Part shown: positions 1 to 9,637 of the stretch, one piece after another
Layout: every line of letters starts with the position of its first letter
Numbering within the stretch: position 1 is the first letter of the stretch
The notes under the pieces: model-generated
Told to the model about the DNA's origin: nothing
Databases searched by the model: none
What the model saw: the letters and a program-made list of their open reading frames with translations, nothing else
NCBI RefSeq assembly: GCF_000230975.2
Contig: NC_021172.1
Coordinates: 1 to 64,000, forward strand
Source of the DNA: Hyphomicrobium denitrificans 1NES1
Lineage (GTDB): Bacteria; Pseudomonadota; Alphaproteobacteria; Rhizobiales; Hyphomicrobiaceae
Length of the DNA stretch: 64,000 bases
Direction: 5' to 3'
Position numbers and translations under genes: made by a program

Positions 1-109
1 GGAAAGGGCACGTGTTCGTGCCGCATCGCTCAGAGGGTCTTGGGCATGTGGCGCGCATTGGGGGGACGCCTAGGGCCGGCGTCTCGCGTAAATAGCGGGA
101 GTAATCACA

Positions 110-1630
110 ATGCAGGCAGCAAAGACGGCAGAGGCGCAGAGCGTGAGCGGTGCGCAAGGGACGGCCGTTGTTGAGACGGCAACGGACGCGATTGAGGGTC
201 GTGGCCAGAAAGTTCGCGCCATGCTCCGGGCTCAGCTCGGGGAAGAGATCTATTCGAGCTGGTTCAAGAGCCTCGAATTCGAGGGCTTCGACGGTCGCGT
301 CGTCAAAGTCTCGGTGCCGGTCAAGTTCGTGCGGAACTGGATCCAGGAGCATTACGCCGAGCGTCTGCTGCACTGTTCTCGCGTCGAATTCGCGACAGCC
401 GAACGCGTTGAAGTCGTCTGGCGACAGCCCGGTGCCGCTGTTCAGCGGCCGGCGGAAACACGCGTTGAAACTCCGAACGCCGAGAAAGGCCCGGCGGCTG
501 CGCTGCAAACCGAAGCTCCGGCGCGCGTATCGGTGCTGCGGCCTCCCGTTCTTCCAGCGCAGCGCACATCGGCCGGCGGACTCGAAGGTTCGCCGCTCGA
601 TCCACGCTATACCTTCGACAGTTTCGTGGTCGGCGCCTCGAACCGTATGGCGCATGCCGGCGCGACGCAGGTTGCAGAAACCGTGCTTTCCGATGCTCCA
701 GGCTACAACCCGCTTTACATTCATTCGGCCGTCGGGCTCGGAAAAAGTCACCTGCTGCAGGCGATCGCATGGGAAGTGAAGCGTCGGGCGCCGACTGCCC
801 AGGTGCTTTATCTCACTGCCGAGCGGTTCCGCTATCAGTTCGTCGAGGCGCTGCGCTCGTCCGATCCGCTGGCGTTCAAAGAGCGTTTCCGCAACATCCA
901 TATGCTGCTGATCGACGACCTTGAGTTCCTGCAGGGCGAGCGCACGGAGCAGGAGTTCGACCACATCATCAACGCGCTGCTCGATGGCGGGAAGCAGGTT
1001 GTCGTCGCCTCGGCGCGGGCACCGAACCAGATTGAACGCCTCAACGAGCGGATGCGGTCGCGTCTGCAGCGCGGGCTTGTCACCGAGCTGATGCCGCTCG
1101 ACCACGAGCTGCGGCTGAAGGTTCTCGAAAAGCGGCTTGGCGAAAAGCGTGCTGCCGATCCGTCATTCACGCTGTCGCGCGATGTCGTCGAACTCTTGGC
1201 GCTACGTCTGACGGAAAACGGCCGCGAGCTCGAAGGCGCCGTTACGCGGCTCTATGCGACATGGCAATACATGCGCACGCCGATCACGCTCGACATCGCC
1301 GAGACGGTGATCCGCGATCTCGTGCAGAACCTTGAGCCGCGGCGCATCAAGATCGAGGACATCCTGCGCATCATCTCGCGGCACTATGGGGTGTCGAAGG
1401 GCGATCTGCTCTCACAGCGGCGTCATCGGTCGGTCGTCTGGCCGCGCCAGATCGGCATGTATCTCGCCAAACATCTGACGGCGCGGTCGCTTCCCGAAAT
1501 CGGGCGCCGCTTCGGTGGCCGCGATCATACGACGGTGTTGCATGCCATCCGCAAGATCGAAGGCGAGATCACCAAAAATCCGCATCTCGGCGATGAGCTC
1601 GAGGAGCTGAAGCGGCTTCTCAATCATTGA
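110..1630 (+). CDS. dnaA: Chromosomal replication initiator DnaA
   Basis: DnaA binds origin DNA boxes and opens the duplex to start replication. The 506-residue protein has the usual order: an N-terminal DnaB-interaction domain (about residues 30-100), a variable linker, an AAA+ ATPase with Walker A GLGKSH near 208 and Walker B LLIDDLEF near 267, and a C-terminal DNA-binding helix-turn-helix with the family signature RDHTTVLHAIRK near 471. The ATG at 110 follows a GGGAG ribosome-binding sequence at normal spacing. It is the first gene of a dnaA-dnaN-recF-gyrB series. The 109 bases before it contain a small GGGCACG/CGTGCC-type hairpin but no obvious DnaA-box cluster, so the origin may lie elsewhere. 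Walker A has Ser in place of the commoner Thr (GKS), which is tolerated in P-loops. Confidence 0.97.
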   Translation: MQAAKTAEAQSVSGAQGTAVVETATDAIEGRGQKVRAMLRAQLGEEIYSSWFKSLEFEGFDGRVVKVSVPVKFVRNWIQEHYAERLLHCSRVEFATAERVEVVWRQPGAAVQRPAETRVETPNAEKGPAAALQTEAPARVSVLRPPVLPAQRTSAGGLEGSPLDPRYTFDSFVVGASNRMAHAGATQVAETVLSDAPGYNPLYIHSAVGLGKSHLLQAIAWEVKRRAPTAQVLYLTAERFRYQFVEALRSSDPLAFKERFRNIHMLLIDDLEFLQGERTEQEFDHIINALLDGGKQVVVASARAPNQIERLNERMRSRLQRGLVTELMPLDHELRLKVLEKRLGEKRAADPSFTLSRDVVELLALRLTENGRELEGAVTRLYATWQYMRTPITLDIAETVIRDLVQNLEPRRIKIEDILRIISRHYGVSKGDLLSQRRHRSVVWPRQIGMYLAKHLTARSLPEIGRRFGGRDHTTVLHAIRKIEGEITKNPHLGDELEELKRLLNH

Positions 1631-1676
1631 TTGAGCACTGATCGCGGCGTCCCCAAGCCGCGACCTGAACGGCGCG

Positions 1677-1721
1677 AGGCCGGTCCTTCCAAGCCCTCGG
1701 GAGGCCGGCCTTGCTGTTTTT
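1677..1721 (+). terminator. Probable dnaA terminator
   Basis: A perfect 7-bp inverted repeat (AGGCCGG at 1677, CCGGCCT at 1705) with a long loop is followed by a T-rich tract, as in an intrinsic terminator. It lies in the 310-base dnaA-dnaN gap (1631-1940), which also holds a GCGGC/GCCGC hairpin near 1644-1662. The rest of the gap shows no gene and no DnaA-box cluster; dnaN therefore probably has its own promoter here. The 21-base loop makes the terminator call moderate. Confidence 0.45.
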
Positions 1722-1940
1722 GCCGGTGGGGCATGATTTGTAACGCGAAAATGCCGCCTAGCTTCTACATCTTTGCTTGAAATGTGAGCCCCATTCGGCT
1801 CTGATCCCCCTCCGTGAGCGATTCCGCTGCGAAGCCGCTTCTGGGGCGCCCGCGGGCCATTCCTTTGCGCGTGATCGTCACCGGCGGCGTGCCGATGCCG
1901 CCGTTCCACGCGCTCTCCGAAATCAGGACTGAGGACAGAC

Positions 1941-3059
1941 ATGCGTCTCGAGATTGAACGTGGGGAACTCTTGAAGGCGCTGAGCCATGTCACGAGCGTC
2001 GTCGAACGCCGGACAACCATCCCCATTCTATCGAACGTCATGCTGAAAGCATCCGGCGACACGCTGATGTTCAAGGCAACGGACCTTGAGCGCGAGGTGA
2101 GCGAGAGCGTCGCGGCCAAAGTGTCGACGCCCGGCACGCTGACGGTTCCGGCGCATGTGCTGCACGACATCGTGCGCAAGCTTCCCGAAGGCGCCGAGAT
2201 CGAGATGAAGCGCGACGGCGACAAGGAGCGCCTGACGATTACGTCGGGGCACTCGCGGTTCAGCCTGCAGACACTTTCGGCCGAAGACTTTCCGGATCTC
2301 GCGGTCGGGGAGATCGGACATGAGTTCACGATCGAGGCAGGTGATTTGAAGCGCCTCATCGACAAGACGCGGTTTGCGATCTCGACGGAAGAGACACGCT
2401 ATTACTTGAACGGCATCTTCCTGCATCCAGCTGAAACCGCCGGCGCGAAGACGTTGCGCGCCGTCGCGACGGATGGCCATCGCCTGGCACAGGTTGAACT
2501 GCCGTTGCCCAAAGGTGCGGAAGGGATGCCGGGTGTCATCGTACCGAGGAAGACGGTGCACGAGCTTGCGCGTTTGCTTGAAGACACGAGCGCGAAAGTG
2601 AAAGTCGGTGTTTCGCAGACGAAAGTCCGGTTCGAGATCGGGCCGGTTGTGCTGACATCGAAGCTCATCGATGGCACGTTCCCGGACTATGGCCGCGTCA
2701 TTCCTCACAACAACGATAAAGAAATGAAAGTGCCGAACGCATCGTTCAAGAGCGCCGTCGACCGCGTATCTACGATTGCGAGCGAGCGTGGGCGGGCGGT
2801 AAAGCTCAACGTCGCGAAAGACAAGCTGATCCTGACGGTGAACAATCCGGAAGGCGGCAGCGCGACGGAAGAAATTCCGGTCGGCTACAGCGCTGGGCCG
2901 CTGGAGATCGGTTTCAACGCGCGCTACCTGCTCGACATTGCCGATCAACTCGAAAGCGAGGACGCGCGGTTCCTGCTCGCCGATCCCGGCTCGCCGACGA
3001 TGGTGCGCGACGGCGGCGATGGCAACGCGCTCTATGTGCTGATGCCGATGCGGGTTTAA
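1941..3059 (+). CDS. dnaN: DNA polymerase III beta sliding clamp
   Basis: DnaN forms the dimeric ring that tethers DNA polymerase III to its template and also recruits repair proteins. The 372-residue length is standard. The sequence shows the typical beta-clamp start (MRLEIERGELLKAL...VVERRTTIPIL), the three repeated clamp folds with the central TDGHRLA motif, and the conserved C-terminal MPMR motif that ends in this case MPMRV. The ATG at 1941 follows GAGGACAG. The stop codon abuts a possible 7-base flank (GGTTCGC) of the repeat-nuclease unit that separates dnaN from recF. Confidence 0.97.
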   Translation: MRLEIERGELLKALSHVTSVVERRTTIPILSNVMLKASGDTLMFKATDLEREVSESVAAKVSTPGTLTVPAHVLHDIVRKLPEGAEIEMKRDGDKERLTITSGHSRFSLQTLSAEDFPDLAVGEIGHEFTIEAGDLKRLIDKTRFAISTEETRYYLNGIFLHPAETAGAKTLRAVATDGHRLAQVELPLPKGAEGMPGVIVPRKTVHELARLLEDTSAKVKVGVSQTKVRFEIGPVVLTSKLIDGTFPDYGRVIPHNNDKEMKVPNASFKSAVDRVSTIASERGRAVKLNVAKDKLILTVNNPEGGSATEEIPVGYSAGPLEIGFNARYLLDIADQLESEDARFLLADPGSPTMVRDGGDGNALYVLMPMRV

Positions 3060-3074
3060 GGTTCGCGCCGGAGG

Positions 3075-3117
3075 ACTCCCCTCCCCTTGACGGGGAGGAG
3101 CCGGGGGTGGGGTGACG
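3075..3117 (-). repeat. G/C-rich palindromic repeat, copy A
   Basis: The sequence CTCCCCTCCCCTTGACGGGG is followed by a CGGGGGTGGGGTG tail. It is the reverse-orientation form of the family whose forward form reads CCCCACCCCTAACCCCTCCC. It forms the left inverted end of the nuclease unit and lies between dnaN and the nuclease start. Confidence 0.85.
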
Positions 3118-3139
3118 ATTAAGCGAGATTGAACTTCAA

Positions 3140-3541
3140 TTGGCTAACGAGCGCGCCCGAGAGCTTCGGAACAATGCTACTACTGCCGAGCGCAAACTCT
3201 GGCACCGGCCGAGAGAGTTGAAGGTCGCTGGACAGAAATTTCGCAGGCAAGTGCCAATCGATCATTTCATTGTAGACTTTGCCTGCTTATCCCATCGGCT
3301 GATCATAGAAGTTGATGGCGCGACACATGCGACTGATGCCGAGATCGCGAGCGACATGTGCCGTCAACGCCATCTCGAGAGCCAAGGATTCACAGTCCTT
3401 CGGTTTAAGAATACTGATGTCGCCACGAACCTAGGCGGTGTGATGGACGTGATCGTCGGTGCGTTTGTCTGTCCAGCGACCCCCACCCCTAACCCCTCCC
3501 CGCAAGGGGGAGGGGAAACGCAACCGGTTCGCACGAAGTGA
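3140..3541 (+). CDS. DUF559 (Vsr-like fold) endonuclease-domain protein
   Basis: This is a 133-residue protein of the DUF559 family, related in fold to very-short-patch-repair and other PD-(D/E)XK nucleases. Visible family motifs are the N-terminal ARELRNNATTAERKLW, then KFRRQVPI, VDFAC (Asp46), EVDGATH (Glu57, Asp59, His63) and LRFKNTDV. Residues 113-126 (TPTPNPSPQGGGE and one neighbour on the N side) are encoded by the right-hand palindromic repeat, so the natural C terminus has been replaced or extended by repeat sequence. The start is a TTG at 3140; no ATG fits the family N terminus. The last four bases overlap the recF GTG start, suggesting translational coupling. The substrate is unknown; a nuclease role is inferred from fold only. 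Confidence 0.85.
   Translation: MANERARELRNNATTAERKLWHRPRELKVAGQKFRRQVPIDHFIVDFACLSHRLIIEVDGATHATDAEIASDMCRQRHLESQGFTVLRFKNTDVATNLGGVMDVIVGAFVCPATPTPNPSPQGGGETQPVRTK
3478..3517 (+). repeat. G/C-rich palindromic repeat, copy B
   Basis: Forward copy of the family (CCCCACCCCTAACCCCTCCC, then GCAAGGGGGAGGGG). It forms the right inverted end of the nuclease unit and is translated as the nuclease C terminus, PTPNPSPQGGGE. Confidence 0.88.
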
Positions 3542-4827
3542 GCATGGGTAGCGAAGGTGCGAACGCACTCTGGGTCGAGCGGCTGGCGCTGACGAATTTT
3601 CGCAGTTATGCGTCGGCGAACGTTACGACCGATGCCGGGCCGCAGGTGATCGTCGGGGCCAACGGGTCCGGCAAGACCAATCTTCTCGAAGCGCTGTCGC
3701 TGCTGTCTCCGGGTCAAGGCTTGCGGCGCGTGCCGTTTGTCGATCTTGCTCGCGCTGGGGGCGACGGAAGTTTCGCAGTCGCGGTGCGCGCGCATACGCT
3801 AGCCGGTGCGGTCGATATCGGGACGGGCTTGCAGGCTCGCGCGGTCAGCGAAAGCACCCCCACCCCTAACCCCTCCCCGCAGGGGGGAGGGGAATTCTTG
3901 GGATCGTCCGGCGAGGGATTTGCGCGAACCTCGGGCCGAAGCTCCGGGCGCGCCGCCGTGCGGGGAACGTCGGAGCGAGGCCGCATCGTTCGCATCGACG
4001 GGTCGGCGCAGACAGGGTCCGGCATTCTCGCTGACTATCTTGAAATCGTCTGGGTGACGCCGTCGATGGATGGGCTGTTCACCGGGCCTGCGTCGGAGCG
4101 TCGGCGTTTTCTCGATCGCCTGATCCTGTGCTTCGACCACGGCTATCGTACCATTGCCGGACGTTTCGAGCGCGCGATGACGAGCCGTAATCGGCTGCTC
4201 GCCGATGGCGTGCGCGACGATGCGCAGCTTTCTGGTTTCGAGCGCGTGATGGCGGAGAACGGTATCGCCGTCGCAGCGGCGCGTCTCGAAGCCGTCGCGG
4301 CAATGGCGCAAATCGTCGACAAGCGACGTGAGCGCGATCCCGATTCGGCGTTTCCGTGGTCGTCATTCCGTCTCGAAGGCAGCATCGAGGACAGTTTGCA
4401 GCGCCTGTCGGCGGTCGGGGCAGAAGACCAGTATGCGCAAACGCTCAGGCAAACGCGCGAGCGCGACCGCGCGGCGTCGCGGACGCTCGACGGGCCGCAT
4501 CGGTCCGATCTGGTCGTCGAGCACGGTCCCAAGGGACTTGCCGCAAGACATTGCTCGACGGGCGAGCAGAAGGCGTTGCTGCTCGGGCTCGTTCTCGCGC
4601 ACGCGGAGCTTCTGACGGAGCGCCAGGAAGGCGCGGCGCCGATCCTGCTGCTCGATGAAATCACGGCACATCTCGACGCCGACAGGCGAGCCGCGTTGTT
4701 CGCTGAAATCCTGCATCTCGGCGCGCAGGCGTGGATGACTGGCACGGACAAAAATGCCTTCGACGCGGTTGCTGGCCGGGCTCGTTTTTGGGCCGTTCGG
4801 GAGGGCAAAATCACGGTTTCGGAGTAA
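3538..4827 (+). CDS. recF: DNA replication and repair protein RecF, with repeat insertion
   Basis: RecF is an SMC-like ATPase that loads RecA at gaps with RecO and RecR. The 429-residue protein has the N-terminal LALTNFRSY motif, Walker A GANGSGKT at 40-47, the LLLDEITAHLD Walker B/signature region and a typical C-terminal half. It is longer than usual RecF (about 360-390). The extra length lies around residues 105-145, where a palindromic repeat is read in frame as STPTPNPSPQGGGE at 106-119, followed by a low-complexity Gly/Ser/Arg stretch before the conserved VRIDG strand resumes. The reading frame is intact, so the gene is probably functional with a surface loop. The GTG start overlaps the upstream nuclease stop; ATG at 3544 is an alternative. 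Confidence 0.95.
   Translation: MSMGSEGANALWVERLALTNFRSYASANVTTDAGPQVIVGANGSGKTNLLEALSLLSPGQGLRRVPFVDLARAGGDGSFAVAVRAHTLAGAVDIGTGLQARAVSESTPTPNPSPQGGGEFLGSSGEGFARTSGRSSGRAAVRGTSERGRIVRIDGSAQTGSGILADYLEIVWVTPSMDGLFTGPASERRRFLDRLILCFDHGYRTIAGRFERAMTSRNRLLADGVRDDAQLSGFERVMAENGIAVAAARLEAVAAMAQIVDKRRERDPDSAFPWSSFRLEGSIEDSLQRLSAVGAEDQYAQTLRQTRERDRAASRTLDGPHRSDLVVEHGPKGLAARHCSTGEQKALLLGLVLAHAELLTERQEGAAPILLLDEITAHLDADRRAALFAEILHLGAQAWMTGTDKNAFDAVAGRARFWAVREGKITVSE
3856..3893 (+). repeat. G/C-rich palindromic repeat, copy C inside recF
   Basis: A forward copy (CCCCACCCCTAACCCCTCCC, then GCAGGGGGGAGGGG) lies wholly inside recF and is read in the same frame as copy B in the nuclease gene, giving the same peptide. 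It is a solo copy with no inverted partner nearby. Confidence 0.9.
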
Positions 4828-4939
4828 GGCAGCGAGAAGGGACAAACGGTCACACGCAACGCAATGAAAAATATGAATTTTTTCGCAGCGTATTGAATCG
4901 ATTTCATGCGGCGTTTCGAGGCGATTTGTGCTATAAAAA

Positions 4940-7420
<2,481 letters not shown>

Positions 7421-7590
7421 GGCGAGACGCGTCCCCTCGGAGTTCTTCTATAACGTCATGGCCGCGAAGGCTGCCATCGACGCGGGCCGCAGTTGGCTCG
7501 TTTTGACGACCGGCATCGCTGTGGGACGTCTGCGCTTGACGTGACCGAAGCGGCGCCAGCGCGTAGGCTGAAGCTCGGATTATCCGGCAC

Positions 7591-9384
7591 CTACTGCAGC
7601 TTACGGCTCCGGAGCGCCCGCGTTTCGGTGCCTGCCTTTTTCGCGGCACCTTGCAGCTCGGTGCGGAACTCGTCGCGCTTTTCATGGATCGACGCGATAA
7701 CGAGGCCGGTTGGGATGCCGAGCCCGACGAGTGCCGCTTCCGAAAGCTGAAGGCTCGCTTCGATCGTTTCCGGCACCGCGTCCGTCACTCCGATCTCGTA
7801 GAGATGGCGTGCGTGGCTAGCGTCCTTGGCGCGCGAAACAATGACAAGCTTCGGATAATTCGTGCGCAGCGCTTCGACGATTGCATCGATTTCCGGCTGC
7901 GTATGGATCGTGATGATCGCGACCTTGGCGGTATCGAGCCCACAGTGCTTCAAGAAATCGATCTGGCGCACGTCGCCGAAATAGACAGGCTTGCCGTCCC
8001 GGCGCGCATTGGCGACGAGGCGCGGCTCGCGGTCGATCGCGATGTAGCGTACCTGATGCTCGGCAAGCATGTCGCCGATGAGCTGTCCGACGCGCCCATA
8101 GCCGACGACCAGGGCTGTCGCGTTCTCGCTCCCCGTCGGGGCAACGGCTAGAGACGGATCGACGGCTGCTGCCGGTGGTGCGCTACGCTTTGCCAGCCAG
8201 CGGCCGATTTTTGCGGTCGCCGGTATCAGGGCCATCGACAGTGATACGGATGTCAGAAGGATGCTCGCCAATTCGTGGTTCAGCAGGCCGTACCCGAGCG
8301 CGACCGTCAGAATGACGAAAGCGAATTCACCGCAGGGCGCGAGCAGCGTCGCCGTTTCGATCGAAGCTGCGTGGGCGATGCCGAAGAGGCGGGAAAGCCC
8401 GTAGACGATCGCGGTTTGCAGCACGATCGTGCCCCCCGCCGTCGTAAGGATAGCCAGCGGATCGGAGATGAGGGATTTAAGCTCGAGGCTTGACCCGACG
8501 GAGAAGAAAAAGACGCCGAGGAGCAGCGATTTGATCGGCTCGATGGTCGTCTGTACGGCACGGCGGTATTCGGTTTCGGCCAAGAGCAGCCCGGCGACGA
8601 AGGCGCCGAGCGCCATTGAGAGCCCAGCCGCCGCAGACACGAAGCTCGTGCCGACCGCCACGAACAGCGTCGCGGCTATGAACAGGTCGTCGTTGTGCGT
8701 CTGTGCTACGAGGCGAAACAAAGGTTGCAGCAGGAATCGTCCGACGACAACGATGAGCAGCAGGGCGGCCGCGGCCTGCAGCAGGGCGGTCAGGATGCCG
8801 ACCAGGAGCGACTGCTTGCTTCCGGGTTCGAGGATGCCGACGAGCAACAAGATCGGGACGACGGCGAGATCCTGAAAGAGCAGGATCGAGAAGCTCGTCC
8901 GTCCAACCGCCGTCGACAGTCTTTTTTGGCGTGCCAGGATTTCGATGACGATGGCGGTCGACGACAGGGAAAGCGCCGTGCCGATGATGATGGCAGTGGT
9001 GGGCGTATACCCAATCTCGATCGCGAAAATGGCCATTGTGGCCGCCGAGACGAGCACCTGAAGTCCGCCTAGTCCAAACACCATTCGGCGCATTGTGGAA
9101 AGGCGTTCAAACGATAGTTCGAGGCCGATCAGAAAAAGCAGCAAAACCACGCCCCACTCGGCGAATTTTGCCAGTCGTGCGGGGTCGGTGATGGTCAACC
9201 AGGAAAGTGAGGGAACGTAGGGCGTCAGCGCGCCGAGGCTCCCGGGGTTCAGCGCGGCGCCCGCAAGCAGAAATGCCAGAACGGTACTGACGCCGATCCT
9301 ATGTAGCAACGGAACGACAACCCCGGCCGTGCCGAGGACAAGCAGAGCATCCTTGTAGGCTACCAGATCATTCGTTGCCGACAT
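7591..9384 (-). CDS. CPA2-family cation:proton antiporter with RCK domain
   Basis: This inner-membrane transporter of the KefB/YbaL/RosB group exchanges K+ or Na+ for protons. The first about 390 residues form the Na_H exchanger domain with some dozen hydrophobic segments and the motifs GVVLLLFLIGLELS and LSLSSTAIVIEIL. The C-terminal part is a TrkA-N/RCK nucleotide-binding domain with the GYGRVGQ Rossmann loop and the acidic IDREP strand end. I place the start at ATG 9384 because GGGGAGG lies 5 bases upstream; a GTG at 9396 is the other candidate. It is divergent from the PBP gene and convergent with gyrB. Ion specificity cannot be read from sequence. Confidence 0.9.
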   Translation of the reverse strand: MSATNDLVAYKDALLVLGTAGVVVPLLHRIGVSTVLAFLLAGAALNPGSLGALTPYVPSLSWLTITDPARLAKFAEWGVVLLLFLIGLELSFERLSTMRRMVFGLGGLQVLVSAATMAIFAIEIGYTPTTAIIIGTALSLSSTAIVIEILARQKRLSTAVGRTSFSILLFQDLAVVPILLLVGILEPGSKQSLLVGILTALLQAAAALLLIVVVGRFLLQPLFRLVAQTHNDDLFIAATLFVAVGTSFVSAAAGLSMALGAFVAGLLLAETEYRRAVQTTIEPIKSLLLGVFFFSVGSSLELKSLISDPLAILTTAGGTIVLQTAIVYGLSRLFGIAHAASIETATLLAPCGEFAFVILTVALGYGLLNHELASILLTSVSLSMALIPATAKIGRWLAKRSAPPAAAVDPSLAVAPTGSENATALVVGYGRVGQLIGDMLAEHQVRYIAIDREPRLVANARRDGKPVYFGDVRQIDFLKHCGLDTAKVAIITIHTQPEIDAIVEALRTNYPKLVIVSRAKDASHARHLYEIGVTDAVPETIEASLQLSEAALVGLGIPTGLVIASIHEKRDEFRTELQGAAKKAGTETRALRSRKLQ

Positions 9385-9637
9385 CAGCCTCCCCACCCAA
9401 TCTTACGTGAGTATGAACGCCAGCGCCTTCCAGCGCCATCGTGCAATTTGATGCAATTCCACTTTTCACGATCTTCGCGGCTCGCGCACCTACAACGTGG
9501 GCTTTGGATGCGTATTCGGCCGTAATCGGGGGGCGGAACTTAACTGGCCTTTAGCCAAGGCCGGTTATTACTGAATCCAAATCGTTCCGCGCGGGCTTCG
9601 CCATGCAAGGTGCTGCGGATTTAGACGCTACCAGCTA

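Larger units (their letters stand above)
3075..3517 (+). mobile_element. Putative repeat-bounded nuclease unit
   Basis: Two copies of the same roughly 40-bp G/C-rich palindromic repeat lie in inverted orientation at 3075-3117 and 3478-3517 and enclose almost all of the DUF559 nuclease gene. The outer ends both begin CCCCTCCCC when read inward. A 7-base direct repeat, GGTTCGC, occurs just outside each end (3060-3066 and 3526-3532) and could be a target duplication, although seven bases can match by chance. Removing the unit would bring the dnaN stop close to the recF start. The mobile interpretation is inference; no transposase is present. Confidence 0.5.

Noticed and set aside
1..109. Replication origin upstream of dnaA
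   Set aside because: No DnaA-box cluster or AT-rich region is visible in the short available sequence; alphaproteobacterial origins are often elsewhere.
9540..9554. TTAA-N7-TTAG CtrA-like box before the PBP gene
   Set aside because: Half-site mismatch; common enough by chance to be noted only in the gene entry.
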